A stretch of DNA of 64,000 nucleotides from Paraspadella gotoi (GCA_051294375.1 CM119264.1:21341045-21405044); one strand, 5' to 3'; positions 34,339 through 47,589 are shown, numbered from the stretch's first letter. Made by a program: numbers and translations. The notes: a model not told the origin generated them from the sequence alone.

Positions 34339-34964
34339 GTTTTGGGCTGGACCCCAAGAGAAAATGATCGCCACGGGGCTTCGGAACCTGAAACCGTAAC
34401 CTCGAAGAACCAAGTTCCTCTTTGCTTTTTAAAAGGAAAGAGGGCGCAAGTTTAAAATAGTAAAATTAGTCAAGTGATAAACGAGAAAAAGTTTAGGCTT
34501 TTTTGATTCAACGAAATTTTACTATAAACTGTTACGGCAAAAAATAAATGCAACGTCAAAGATTTTTTATAACTCTTTTACAGCTGACCATCACAGTGAT
34601 ATCGCCAAAAAGTTGGTATCTTTCTTTCCTTTTATTTTTTAATACCCTTACCGGTAAAGTCTTGAAGAGTTGGAGCGTGTATCTCGCGTTTTCTTTAATA
34701 ATTAATGAACTGGCGCCTCATCCTCCACAAACAACAGTCAACAGCTCATTCCCCAAGGTTTAAAAAAAACGCAAGTTTCTTCGAGTTCAAATGTACTCAC
34801 AATTTAATTTGTAAAAAAATATAAATACGTATAAATCTATTTAACTTACGCGAAACAGTACGCACCGATAATCAATCAAGAGATTAATATTTTTTTTTTG
34901 TTTAACACTTTTATTCGATTCTATCAGCCGAGAATTTTATAATACGCAAATCCCTTTTCATTTC

Positions 34965-34989
34965 NNNNNNNNNNNNNNNNNNNNNNNNN
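34965..34989. other. Assembly gap, 25 N
   Basis: Followed by AAAGAAGAGATGAATGATCC, the same bases that follow the 25-N gap at 47008-47032. Confidence 1.
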
Positions 34990-35072
34990 AAAGAAGAGAT
35001 GAATGATCCGAGAGGCGCGACAGGAATTAGCAGAGATAGAAAGTTTTTTTCATTCTTTTTTTTTGTCGGCAG

Positions 35073-35218
35073 AATCGGTGCAGCAAAGCGGCTATACCGT
35101 ACTGCTCCGCTGTGTCGGTCCCGGTTGCGATTTTAAAGACGAACCATTAAAAAACCCACATTTAAATGGTCTATTTGAGAAGTATAGCAAGGTTTATGAC
35201 AAGAAAAAACGATTTTAA
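35073..35218 (+). pseudogene. Possible last exon, disrupted copy 1 of 3
   Basis: A T-rich tract and acceptor TTTTGTCGGCAG precede an open frame starting ESVQQSGYTVLLRC. The other two copies of this segment, which agree better with each other, have CAGCAGCGGCTAATACC instead of CAGCAAAGCGGCTATACC and give a different, shorter frame. The reading here is therefore probably shifted by base errors. See 48044-48117 for the intact version. Confidence 0.2.
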
Positions 35219-35591
35219 AGTCTGCAACTTTGCACATATTCACATTTTTATTCTCGCTTATTTGTAAAGTTACAATTTAGAAAAAAAAACAGTGTTTTTT
35301 TGTTTTATTTAATTTTTAAATGATTTTTTAATTTCAATTAATTTCAATTCCCGTCAGAAGAATTCCGTGACTTTGGGGTTGGGAGTCATCTTGAATTTTT
35401 CCTTCAAGCCCCCGAGGAATATCTTCTGCTCTGTTCTCTCGCCTCTCTTACGCTCACTCTCACTCTCTCTCTCTTACGGCCTCTCTCTCGTTCTCTCTCT
35501 CTTCTCCTCAGCTCTCCTCCATCCTCTCTCTCTCTCTCCTCTCATCTCTCTCTCTCTCTCTCTTTCTCTCTCGTCTCTTCTCTTCTCTCTT

Positions 35592-35631
<40 letters not shown>

Positions 35632-36225
35632 CGCCCATCCGAAAAATCGGGGAGAAACGCAGGCCAATAAAATTGGAGAAAAAAAGTGGGAAGTTAAATA
35701 ATGAAATAAATAAATAAAAACGAAATAAAAACGGATGGAAAATAAAAAAAATTTCCGTCAGCATCCGGCGAAAATTCTTTTTTTGGCCGACATTAAGGGA
35801 GACCAGCAGACATTAAGGGCAGACCCGACAGCGAGCGTTATTACCAGCCAGAAAAATAAAATCGGTTATAATATTGGCCTCATAATATAATATGGCCCGG
35901 CATATGGTAATTCCAAGATTTCCACCTGCGCAATTTGCCTTAACTTAGAATTTTTCGTCATGATTAGTTGTTATTTTTTCCCTTGGTGCAACGTGCTTTC
36001 TCTCTCCCTCTCCATCTCCTCTCTCTCTATCTCTCTCTCTCCTTTCTTGATTTTGTTCATATATATTTCTCTTGTAGAGATTTGCAACGCCATCGTGAAA
36101 AAAATTTATTTTTCTAATTTTTTTATGATTTTATTTTTAAAAAAAAATTATAACTTATTATAATAATTTATAAGCTCACCCCAGTTAACCGAAATCGTAA
36201 TAAAAAAACTTGTTTCAGAAATATA

Positions 36226-37207
36226 CAGATCTGCTCAAAAAAAAGTTTAATAGTTATGATAAAAGCATTTTAATTTGTTATTTGAAGGAAAAATAGTAAC
36301 TTTTTAGGACTCAGTTATATTAATACATTGTCAACCATTATTAGCTTCCGCACACTCCCTGCAATGAGGGAGAGAGTTTGTAGGGGCTGCACAAATATGA
36401 AGGGTATACAGCCTCCCAAAATTCATTTTAAATTTTTTTAGATTTTTGTTGACTGTCATGGCGTTATAACTGCAAATATCCCTTTTCATCCTTGACCAAA
36501 CATTTTCGATGAACTTGCAGTCAGTAAGTTTCTGGACAACTTTGAGCACCTCGATCCAATTTTCCTCATGACATTTTTGAGTGGTTTTAGCTTTGTATGC
36601 AAAAGAGTTTATCCGCCATGAAAAGTCGCCCATTCACTGTTGAACAACTGGCACACTTCTCTTCTCTTTATTTTTTTCCACAACTGGCTTTTAGAATCCT
36701 TACAATCTTGAATTGCGAAGACTATGCCACATCAATGTTCTCACCTCTCCGGGGACAAGCAGGCGCCTGCTTTTCCAACAGCATGTTCAAGGTGTCCAGT
36801 TGCTTCAAATTTTGTTGACAACTCTGCTGATGGTTGTTAGAGGGAAATAAAACTGCTGGCGATCCTATACTCTTGACAACCTCCTTCCAAAGCTCAACTA
36901 TTGCAGCTTTTCCTTTTGGGGGATCAGCTGTTTTGAAGTTTTTCATGATACAAAAACATTAAAAAAACAAAAAACAAAGATGGATAAAAAATGTTTTTGC
37001 AAAAAAAATGTAAGACAAATTTTTGATCCTTTTTTTGATTTTAGCACATCTTCTATAATATTTTAGCCTAAAAACCTCCTCATGGACTGGGAATGAAAGA
37101 TATTTGTTTTTGGCTTTCGAATGAACCTAAATTTTAATTAATAGACGAACAGACAAGCGAGATAGTAGGGGGTTCAAAGTTTAAACTTTTTTTTAAAGGC
37201 AGATCTG
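36226..37207 (-). mobile_element. Internally deleted Tc1/mariner-type element (left arm)
   Basis: Termini are TA|CAGATCTGCTCAAAAAAAAG and the inverse CTTTTTTTTAAAGGCAGATC-TG, about 26 bp each, next to TA. Inside on the minus strand are two pieces of a Tc1-like transposase: an N-terminal helix-turn-helix part (AAIVELWKEVVKS, degraded here) and a C-terminal part with IEVLK ... FIENVWSRMKRDI, matching the SPDLNPIENVW region that carries the third catalytic acidic residue. The central part with the first two catalytic Asp residues is missing, so the total is about 980 bp against roughly 1.3-1.7 kb for complete elements. Non-autonomous. Confidence 0.8.
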
Positions 37208-37515
37208 TTAATAAGCAACAAATCTTTATAAAAAAAAATGGAGTTTAAAAGAGATTTAAAAAACCTTTCATAAGAACATTTAATATAATTTTAAAAATTT
37301 TAAAAAATATAATAACATAAAAATAACGCATCTATTTGTGCTTTTGTTGGTATGGCGCCGGACGAAAAAAAAAACAGAGAAAACAAGAAGAGGTAATAAA
37401 TCAATAACACGATATAAGTATATTAACCGCCTCTGGAAATTGGGGAAATAACTTTTACTCCGTAATCTTTTTTGGTCTTTTTAAATTATGCCTATGTATC
37501 ATCTGGGTTGTTTTG

Positions 37516-37567
37516 TAAAACCAATGGCGATAAATTAAAATGACATACATGGTGTTTCCCTAGAAAC
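37516..37567. promoter_or_regulatory. CCAAT box and X-box-like palindrome
   Basis: AAAACCAATGGCG at about 37518 and GTTTCCCTAGAAAC at 37554-37567 (X-box half-sites with CT instead of AT in the centre). The mirror at about 45182-45194 has GTTTCTAGGAAAC, one base shorter. A weak echo of the CCAAT plus X-box pattern at 26173-26334. Confidence 0.25.
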
Positions 37568-38399
37568 GGTTCTCGTCCCTCCGCTGTCGCACCATTCTTG
37601 GGAAAATGAAAGTTCATATTAACCAAGTCGGGTTTCTTTGTCTGGCCGCTATTAATAAATTTCGTCCAATTTTACTTATAATTAATTTTTTTTCGTTTTA
37701 TTCTCATTCATTTTTTCTCACTATAATATATATATAATTATATATATATAAGTATATCTCCCTATCTCTCTCCCTATCTCTCTCTTCTGCTCTCTCTAGT
37801 CTCTCTCTCTCTCTCTCTCTATCTCTCAGTCTTCTCTCACTTCCATTCGCACCGTTGCTTTTTTTTTCTCACCTGCTCCTAATTGAGTGGGATTCGATCT
37901 GCTGCGTTCTTCGCTCTCATTCTCTTCGCCGCTCAATTCTTTATTGTCATTGATCGCATCAAACGTGTCATAGTTTTGTAGTATGGTAATGAAAGACGAA
38001 ATGATGATAAATGAATCATAAGGAGAAAAAAGAAGAATTAGAGGCAGGAGGCCAAAGTTGATCCTTGGAGATCTTATGTCTCGAAGATTCATGATTGTTT
38101 TCATTTTTCTCGCATTTTCGCTTCATTTTCGTAACTGAAGATTGGACTCTCGAATAAAAATTAATTTTAGAAAAACCTGCTTTTGTAACTAACCACCTGG
38201 AGTTATGACCCGTGAGAATCACAATTCGTCATTTGCCCTTTACCCAAGGTTTTTCTCACCTCCACTTTCCATCACGCACGCCTTACCATCATTTCACAGT
38301 CTCAGCCTTTCTCTCACCCCGGTCGGTCCCTCCTTCTCGCCTTTCCCGAGATTCCAATTTAATCCTGGTCGCCAATTTTCGGGACGCCTCTTCTCGTAT

Positions 38400-38600
38400 G
38401 TTTTATATACCTGATTCTCATCTTTGATTCTTATTATAGTATCTCGATCGCCTGATGCTTGTTCCTCGATCCCTGATCATTGATCTTAGATCCCTGATCA
38501 TTTGGATGCTAGATCCGCTGATCCTCCAAGCAGATCTTTGACTCCTGATTCTTAGTCAGAGCTTTGCTTCTGCGGATCTCCGATCCTCAATTTTCAATTC
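38400..38600. repeat. Degenerate GATC-word array
   Basis: Irregular repeats of CTGATC, GATCCCTGATCATTGATC and TTGATTCTTAG. The mirror at 44140-44360 is longer, with additional GAATCAGGGATAAAGAATCA units. A 10-22-bp period is suggested but not exact. Confidence 0.6.
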
Positions 38601-38710
38601 TCAGACCACGTCCTAGTAAAAGTCCTATCTTTTAAACTTAAATGATAAGATCCTCAGATCGAGAAATGAATTTTTTTAAAATATGAATAATGGTTTCTGT
38701 GAAAATGACC

Positions 38711-38872
38711 TTACAAAACATCATCTAATATCTCCTCATTAGTTTGTTGAATTGTAAGCCTCAAATATTTTAAGCCTCGATCAACCGCCCACCTCAGCAT
38801 AGCACACCTGCACACAGACAACCCCCGCCTCCTCCGTTTCACCGCCTCAAGCACTGATTCATCAAATTTTCT
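38711..38872 (-). CDS. Possible exon, basic helical segment
   Basis: The minus frame reads KFDESVLEAVKRRRRGLSV, CRCAMLRWAVDRGLKYLR and LTIQQTNEEILDDVL before a stop. The sequence is helical in character and not repetitive. In the right arm (43870-44030) indels break the frame after WAVDRRLK, so only one version is intact. The 5' side continues into the Gly/Arg-rich RSESDGARNRGGGQKVKKVK without a clear acceptor. No family recognised. Confidence 0.25.
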   Translation of the reverse strand, partial: RKFDESVLEAVKRRRRGLSVCRCAMLRWAVDRGLKYLRLTIQQTNEEILDDVL

Positions 38873-39107
38873 TGTTTCGTGGGGGACCGCGGAAATACCC
38901 GTCTCCCAGGATTCTTTGATTTTGACCTTTTTGACCTTTTGACCCCCTCCGCGATTCCTCGCGCCGTCACTCTCCGAGCGGAGGCCCCATCTTCCCAACC
39001 CGCCCTCTCACCACCTTCCAAAATTCCTCACTGGTTCTTGTTCCTCTCTCTCTACTCTCTCCTCTCTCTCTCTCTCCTCTCTCTCGCTCTACTCTCTCTC
39101 ATGTCTC

Positions 39108-39139
<32 letters not shown>

Positions 39140-40854
39140 ATATCTGAGAGCCCCGTCGATGCTCTTTTGTCCTCTCACTCGGAGTCAAGGAGTTGGGTGG
39201 ATGGAGAGAAGAGGATAAGTGAACTACAGTTAAGAACAAAAACCCGTGGGAGAAGAGGAAGATGAAGAAGAGGAGGAATGTAGTCTAGAGATTGGTGAAG
39301 AAGGAGGACGAGGAGGAAGGAGGAGGACGAGGAAGAGGTAGAAGGTCGAGACGAAGACGAAGAAAATGTAACAACTTTTTTTTTCTTTTCTTCGAATTCT
39401 CGTTGTGGATGGAATTTCGCAGTCTCTCGAGATGGATAAGAGGGAAAAAAAAGGTTTGGAAAAAGATGACGTCGAAAATGCAACGGAGGCGAAAAATCTG
39501 GGAATAAGGATGCAAAATGTTTAAGCTAAGTGTGACAAAACAAAAATCAAAGATTATATAAATGATAGTTTTAGTAATATTGCTTATAGTAGAAGGTTTT
39601 ACAAAAAAATTGTAAAATATAAAAGTAAAAATAAATTGTTTAGAACAAAAAGCGCGTGAAAAATTCGAATGCGATTTTCGAATATTTTTCGAAGACATCT
39701 TCTTGAGGATAGCGGAGTCGAAAACCCGATGAGTTCTTTTTTTTGTACAAGAGAAATCGAAACCTTGACAAATGAATCTTTTTTTTATCTAGAAATTCCT
39801 CAAGAATTTAATTTCTTAATAATTTTTTTTTTGTCCGAGGAGGGGGGGGACACGAGGAAAAGCTGAGTCTTTCAACAGAAAAATCCTAGAATGCTGAGGT
39901 CAAAAAGGAATTAAGTCACTCGTTCGCACCTTCGCAATGGAGAATGGGGGGGGCTTAGCTTCCAGCGACTGTCTGGGCGACGAAATTCCGTGTCCCATTT
40001 CCACCAGGATCTCACGGTTCTTCCAATCTCCTCCTTCGGCGTTGAGGGCGGTGACGTAATGACTCCTACTTTTCTTTCTCTTAATTGAGTAGGAATTCAA
40101 CAACGTAGGAATGTACGTAGAAAGTTGAAGCCACTAAATTCCTTGTTTTGAATTTGTTTTGTCAAAAGTATTCACAGAAAATTAACCTGTTTGAAACCAA
40201 AAATGATGACATTTGAAAAAAAAGACAAGAGGCGGAGAAGGCGCTTATTTTGTTAAACGTATGGCACGCTGCCACTGCTTTGAGTTTATCGACTCTCTAA
40301 GCTTTTCGGAGCTAAAACCTTTTGGTAAAGTAAAAAAAAAACGTGAAATATCACTTAAGGTGAAGAACACTGAGAAATGCGTTGATATTTTTACTGGCAA
40401 GAATCGATTGATTTTGTCGCCCCAAAGCAATCGCAGAAATTTCTTGGGTCTTCAAACTAAAGTAAAGTGGGAAGAAAGAGGTAAGCCGTGAGGGTGAGAA
40501 TGTAACGTAAGTTTGTTGGCGAGAAAGAGTGAAAAAGTAGATTTCGTGAGAAGAGGGGTGACCGGGTTGGGTGAAGGAGCCGAGCAGGCGAATCCGCATT
40601 TGGTGAGGGGGCGCTTGTGAAGACGGCGTTGGTCCCTCGTGAGAAGGGAAAGCTTGAAGCGACTAACGCGTGACCTTATGACGTCCTAGTGACAGAGACT
40701 GATGAGCGAAGAGTGGAAAGCGATCGCTCAAAGGGGGGTTACGGTGGGGGGGGGGCGATTCTAGGGGGCTTTGTGAGTTGGTGGACGCCTGGAGGATACG
40801 ATTTGCAATACGAGATAAACGAATGAAGGGGGAAAGAAAGAAGAAAAGAAAGAA

Positions 40855-40877
40855 AGAGAGAGAGAGAGAGAGAGAGT

Positions 40878-40914
<37 letters not shown>

Positions 40915-40916
40915 AA

Positions 40917-41002
<86 letters not shown>

Positions 41003-41010
41003 GAGAGGAA
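40855..41010. repeat. (GA)n tract
   Basis: Long interrupted GA repeat; the mirror is the CT repeat at 41800-41965. Confidence 0.9.
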
Positions 41011-41799
41011 GAGGATTTCAATAAAAAATTCTCTGGGAAAAAGAAAATAAGAGAGTCACAGAAGGTTGAGAAAGATAACAAAAAAAAAGTATATATACTT
41101 TTCTTTTGTATCATAAGACGTTTTATTTACCGTCGCAACTCTATCTCCCCTGACGACGACAACAAGAAAGACGAAAAACAAAGTAAGAACCAAAAAAGAG
41201 ATAAAAAACCTTTGTTGTTCTAGTATTTCCCCAGCTTCTTTCCTCAGATTGATAAAAAAGGGAAGAAGGGATCGGAATGGGAATATAAATAGCGATTCTA
41301 CTTGGTAAACTCGATGCCCATGCGTGGCTTCGAAGAGCGCTCGCGTGACGGGGCATTTGAAGGCGGCGAGGTGGGACTGATGGTGTGAGGGGCGGAGGGG
41401 CGAGAGGGGGGAGGTTCCTTGAAGGTGTGATTAATCAAAGGTAAGGCGGAAACGAGGTGAAATCACGCGGCATCGAGTTTACCAATAGAATCGCTATTTA
41501 TATTCCGCATCCGACTCCTCTTCTTCCCTTTTTTTTATCAACTGAGGAAAGAAGCCGGGAATATAGAACAACAAAAGGTTTTTTATCCCTTTTTATGGTT
41601 CTTACTTTTTTTTTCGTCTTTCTTGTTGTCGTCGTCAGGGAGATAGAGTTGCGACGGTGATAAAAACGTCTTATGATACAAAAGAAAAGTATATATACTT
41701 TTTTTTTATCTTTCTCAACCTTTCTGTGACTCTCTTTTTCTTTTAACCAGCCTCGATATGAATTAATTATTTATTGAGATCTCTTCTCCTCTCTCGTCT

Positions 41800-41968
<169 letters not shown>

Positions 41969-43627
41969 TTCTTTCTTCTTCTTTCCCCCTTCATTCGTTT
42001 ATCTCGTATGCAAATCGTATCCTCCAGCGTCCACCAACTCACAAAGCCCCCTAGATCGCCCCCCCCCCACCCGTAAGCGATCGCTTTCCACTCTTCGCTC
42101 ATCAGTCTCTGTCACTAGGACGTCATAAGTCACGCGCGTTAGTCGCTTCAAGCTTTTCCCTTCTCACGAGGACCAACGCCGTCCTCACCAAGCGCGCCCC
42201 TCACCAAATGCGGATTCGCCTGCTCGCGTCCTCACCCAAACCGGTCACCCCTCTCTCACCGACAATTCTACTTTATTCACTTTTTCTCGAAAACAAACTT
42301 TACGTTACATTCTCACCCTCACGGCTTACCTCTTTCTTCCCACTTACTTTTGTTTTGAAGACCAAGAATTTCTGCGATTGCTTTGGGCGACAAAATCAAT
42401 CGATTCTTGCAGTAAAATATCAACGCATTTCTCAGTGTTCTTACCTTAAGTGATATTTTCACGTTTTTTTTTCTTTACAAAAGGTTTTAGCTCCGAAAAG
42501 CTTAGAGAGTCGATAAACTCAAAGGCAGTGGCAGCGTGCCTACGTTTACAAATAAGCGCCTTCTCCGCCTCTTGTCTTTTTTTTCAAATGTCATCATTTT
42601 TGGTTTAAACAGGTTAATTTTTCGTGAATCTTTTGACAAAGAAATTCAAAACAAGAATTTAGTGGTTCAACTTCTACGTACATTCCTACGTTGTTGAATT
42701 CCTCTCAAGAAGAGAAGAAAGTAGGAGTCATTACGTCACGCCCTCAACCGCGAAGGAGGAGATTGGAGAACCGGAGATCCTGGTGGAAATGGGGACATCG
42801 GAATTTCCGTCGCCCAGAGGTCGCGGAGCTAAGCCCCTTCTCCATTGCGAAGGTGCGAACGAGTGACTTAATTCCATTTGACTCAGCATTCTAGGATTTT
42901 TCGTGAAACTCAGCTTTTCCTCGTGTCCCCCCCTCCTCGGACAAAAAAAAATTATTAGAAATAAATTTTGAGGAATTTCTAGATAAAAAAAAGATTCATT
43001 TTGTCAAGTTTCGATTTCTCTTGTACAAAAAAAGAACTCATCGGGTTTCGATCCGCTATCCTCAAGAAGAGTCTCGAAAAAATCGAAAATCGATTCGAAT
43101 TTTTCACGCGCTTTTTGTTCTAAACAATTTATTTTTACTTTTATATTTACAATTTTTTTTAAAACCTTCTACTATAAGCAAATATACTAAACTATATTTA
43201 TATAATCTTTGATTTTTGTTTGTCACACTTAGCTTAACATTTGCATCCTTATTCCCAGATTTCGCTCCGTTGCATTTCGACGTCATCTTTTTCCCCTTAT
43301 GCCCACAACCTTTTTTTTCCCTCTTTCCATCTCGAGAGACTGCGAAATTCCATCCACAACGAGAATTCGAAGAAAAGAAAAAAAAAGTTGTTACATTTTC
43401 TTCGTCTTCGTCTTCGACCTTCTCCTCTTCCTCGTCCTCCTCCTCCTCCTCGTCCTCCTCTTCATCCAACTCCTCTAGACTACATCCTCCTCTTCTTCAT
43501 CTTCCTCTTCCTCCCACGGAGTTTTTTTTTCTTAACTGTAGTTACTTATCCTCTTCTCTCCATCCACCCAACTCCCCTTGACTCCGGAGTGAGAGACAAA
43601 AGAGCATCGACGGGCTCTCAGTTATAT

Positions 43628-43671
<44 letters not shown>

Positions 43672-44139
43672 GAGAGAGAAGAGAGAGAGAAGAGAGAGAA
43701 GAGAGGAAACAAGAACCAGTGAGGAATTTTGGAAGGGGGAAGAGGCGGGTGGGAGATGGGCTCCGCTCGGAGAGTGACGGGCGGAGGAATCGCGGAGGGG
43801 GTCAAAAGGTCAAAAGGTCAAATCAAAGAATCCTGGAGACGGGATTTCCGCGGTCCCCCACGAAATCAAAGAAAATTGATGAATCAGTGCTTGAGGCGGT
43901 GAAACGGAGGAGGCGGGGGTTGGCTGTGTGCAGGGTGTGCTATGTGAGGTGGGCGGTTGATCGAAGGCTAAAATAGTGAGGCTTACAATTCAACAAACTA
44001 ATGAGGAAGATATTAGATGATGTTTTGTAAGGTCATTTTCACAGAAACCATTTACTTCATACTTTAAAAAAATCATTTCTCGATCGAGGATCTTTTATCA
44101 TTAAGTTTAAAAGATAGACTTTTACTAGGATCGTGGTCT

Positions 44140-44360
44140 GAGAATTGAAAATTGAGGATCGGAGATTCGAGAAGCAAAGCTCATTGACTAAGAATCAGGA
44201 GTCAAAGATCTGGCTTGGAGGATCAGGGATCTAGGATCAATGATCAGGGATCTAAGATCAATGATCAGGGATCGAGGAACAAGCATCAGGGATCGAGAAT
44301 CAGGGATAAAGAATCAAAGATTGAGAATCAGGGATAAAGAATCATGGATCGAGAAGAGGC
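44140..44360. repeat. Degenerate GATC-word array (right arm, longer)
   Basis: Mirror of 38400-38600 with extra units near 44290-44350, so the two arms are not simple copies at this point. Confidence 0.6.
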
Positions 44361-44981
44361 GTTTCCCGAAAATTGGCGACCAGGATTAATTGGAATCTCG
44401 GGAAAGGCGAGAAGAGGACGACCGGGGTGAGAAAGGCTGAGGACTGTGAAAGTGGGTAAGGCGTGCGTGATGAAAGTGGAGGTGAGAAAACCTTGGGTAA
44501 AGGGGCAAATGACGAATTGTGATTCTCACGGGTCATTCACTCCATGTTGGTTAGTTACAAAATGAGGGTTTTTTTTCTAAAAATTAATTTTATTTCGAGG
44601 AGCCAATCTTCAGTTACGAAAATGAAGCGAAAATGCGAGAAAAAATGAAAACAATCATGAATCTTTCGAGACATAAGATCTCCAAAGGATCGACTTTGGC
44701 CTCCTTGTCTCTAATTCTTCTTTTTTTCTCTCTTAATGTATCATTTATCATCATTTCATTACCATACTACAAAACTATGACACGTTGATGCGAGTCAATG
44801 ACAATGAAAGAAGTTGAGGGCGAAGAGAATGAGAGTCGAAGAACGCGAGATCGAATCCCACTCAATTAGGAGCAGGTGAGAAAAAAAAAGCAACGGGGTG
44901 GAATGGAAGTGAGAGAGAGACTGAGAGATAGAGGGAGAGAGAGAGATAGATAGAGAGAGAGAGAGAGATAGGGAGAGAGAT

Positions 44982-44986
<5 letters not shown>

Positions 44987-45032
<46 letters not shown>
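44987..45032. repeat. (TA)n tract next to GA repeat
   Basis: About 23 TA units following GA/GATA repeats at 44917-44985. The left-arm mirror (37727-37755) has only a short ATATATATAA run, so arm lengths differ here as well. Confidence 0.9.
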
Positions 45033-45036
<4 letters not shown>

Positions 45037-45529
45037 GAAAAAATGAATGAGAATAAAACGGAAAAAAATTAATATAAGTAAAATTGGACGAAATTATTAA
45101 TAGCGGAGACAAAGAAACCCGACTTGGTTAATATGAACTTCATTTCCCAAGAATGGTGGACAGCGAGGAGGGAGAGAACCGTTTCTAGGAAACACATGTA
45201 TGTCAATTTAATTTTCGCCATTGGTTTTACATAACAACCCAGATGATACATAGGCATAATTTAAAAGACCAAAAAAATACGGAGTAAAAGTTTTTCCCCA
45301 ATTTCCAGAGGCGGTAATATAACGATATCGTGTTATTGATTTATTACCTCTTCTTGTTTTCTCTTGTTTTTTTTTCGTCCGGCGCCATACCAACAAAAGC
45401 ACAAATAGATGCGTTATTTTTATGTTATATATATTTTTTAAATTTTTTAAATTATATAAATTGTTCTTATGAAAGGTTTTTTAAATCTCTTTTAAAACTC
45501 TTTTTTTTATAAAGATTTGTTGGCTTATA

Positions 45530-46499
45530 CAGATCTGCTTAAAAAAAAGTTTAAACTTTGAACCCCCTACTATCTCGCTTGTCTGTCGTCTTATTAATTA
45601 AAATTTGGGTTCATTTGAAAGCCAAAACAAATATCTTTCATCCCAGTCCATGAGGAGGTTTTTAGGCTAAATATTATAGAAGATGTGCTAAAATCAAAAA
45701 AAGGATCAAAAATTTGTCTTACAATTTTTTTTTGCAAAAACATTTTTTATCCATCTTTGTTTTTTGTTTTTTAATGTTTTTGTATCATGAAAACTTCAAA
45801 ACAGCTGATCCCCAAAAGGAAAGCTGCAATAGTTGAGCTTTGGAAGGGAGGTTTGTCAAGATATAGGATCGCCAGACAGTTTTATTTCCCTCTAACAACC
45901 ATCAGCAGAGTTGTCAACAAATTTGAAGCAACTGGACACCTTGAACATGCTGTTGGAAGCAGGCGGCCTTGCTTGTCCCCGGAGAGTGAGAACGATGATG
46001 TGGATAGTCTCGCAATTCAAGATTGTAAGGCTTCTAAAAGCCAGTTGGGAAAAAAATAAAGAGAAGAGGAAGTGTTGCCAGTTGTTCAACAGTGAATGGG
46101 CGACTTTTCATGGAGGATAAAGCTCTTGGATACAAAGCTAAAACCACTCAAAAATGTCATGAGGAAAATGGGATCGAGGTGCTCAAAGTTGGCCCAGAAA
46201 CTCACCTGACTGCAAGTTCATCGAAAATGTTTGGTCAAGGATGAAAAGGGATATTTTGCAGTATAACGCCATGACAGTCAACAAAATCTAAAAAAAATTA
46301 AAATGAATTTGGGGAGCTGTACACTTCATATTTGTGCAGCCCCTACAACTCTCTCCCTCATTGCAGGGAGGTGGTGCTGGAAGCTAATAATGGTTTGACA
46401 ATGTATTAATTAACTGAGTCCTAAAAAGTACTATTTTCCTTCAAATAACGAAATAAAATGCTTTTATCATAACTATTAAACTTTTTTTGAGCAGATCTG
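45530..46499 (+). mobile_element. Internally deleted Tc1/mariner-type element (right arm)
   Basis: Mirror copy of 36226-37207. The N-terminal part is better preserved: 45787-46059 reads KTSKQLIPKRKAAIVELWK, GGLSRYRIARQF and TTISRVVNKFEATGHLEHA, then GSRRPCLSPES, a paired helix-turn-helix DNA-binding domain with the linker typical of Tc1 transposases. The C-terminal part (KAKTTQKCHEENGIEVLK) is shifted by indels before the IENVW region. Flanking TA on both sides. It is the same insertion seen twice because it lies in the palindrome. Confidence 0.85.
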
Positions 46500-47007
46500 T
46501 ATATTTCTGAAACAATTTTTTTTATTACGATTTGGTTAAACTGGGGTTAGCTTATAAATAGTTATATAGTTATACATTTTTTTTAAATAAAATTTAAAAA
46601 ATTTGAAAAATAAGAATTTTTTTCACGATGCGTTGCTTCTCTACAAGAGAAATATATATGAACAAATCAAGAAAGGAGAGAGAGAGATAGAGAGAGAGGG
46701 AGATGGAGAGGGAGAGAGAAAGCACGTTGCGACAAGGGAAAAATAACAACTCAATTCATGGACGAAAATCTAGTTAAGCAAATTGCGCAGGGTGGAAATT
46801 CTTGGAATACCATATGGGGCCCATATTATATTATGAGGCCAATATTATAACCGATTTCTATTTTTCTGGTGGAAATAACGCTCGCTGTCGGTCTGCCCTT
46901 AATGTCTCCCTTAATGTCGCCAAAAAAAGAATTTCGCTGGATGCTGACGGAAATTTTTTTTATTTCCATCCGTTTTTATTTCATTTTATTTTATTTTATT
47001 TCATTTA

Positions 47008-47032
47008 NNNNNNNNNNNNNNNNNNNNNNNNN
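47008..47032. other. Assembly gap, 25 N
   Basis: Lies inside the right arm. The right flank repeats the right flank of the gap at 34965-34989. Confidence 1.
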
Positions 47033-47536
47033 AAAGAAGAGATGAATGATCCGTAGAGGCGCGACAGGAATTAGCGAGATAGAAGCTTTTTTTCATTCTT
47101 TTTTTTTTGTCGCAGAATCGGTGCAGCAGCGGCTAATACCTACTGCTCCGCTTGTGTCGGTCCGGTTCGATTTTAAAGACGAACCATTAAAAACACATTA
47201 AATGGTCTTTTGAGAGTATAGCAAGGTTTATTGACAAGAAAAAACGATTTTAAAGTCTTAGAACTTTGCACATATTCACATTTTTATTCTCGCTTATTTG
47301 TAAAGTTACATTTAGAAAAAACAGTGTTTTTTTGTTTTATTTAATTTTAAATGATTTTTTAATTTCAATTAATTTCAATTCCCGTCAGAAGAATTCCGTG
47401 ACTTTGGGTTGGGGTCATCTTGAATTTTCTTCAAGCCCCCGAGGAATATCTCTCTCTTTCTCTCTCTCTTACGCTCCTCTCACTCTCTCTCTCTTACGCT
47501 CTCTCTCTTCTCTCTCTCTCTCCTCCTCTCCTCCTC

Positions 47537-47589
<53 letters not shown>

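Larger units (their letters stand above)
34990..41326 (+). repeat. Giant palindrome, left arm
   Basis: This arm is mirrored by 41464-48185 with a spacer of about 137 bp (41327-41463). Landmarks recur in reverse: the Tc1-like element (36226 vs 46499), the GATC-word array (about 38410-38600 vs 44140-44360), the GA/CT tracts (40855-41010 vs 41800-41965) and GGTAAACTCGATGCC at the centre. Arms differ mostly by one-base indels. A pair of long, nearly identical arms with so small a spacer is typical of long reads that run back along the second strand. A real inverted duplication is the alternative. Confidence 0.9.
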
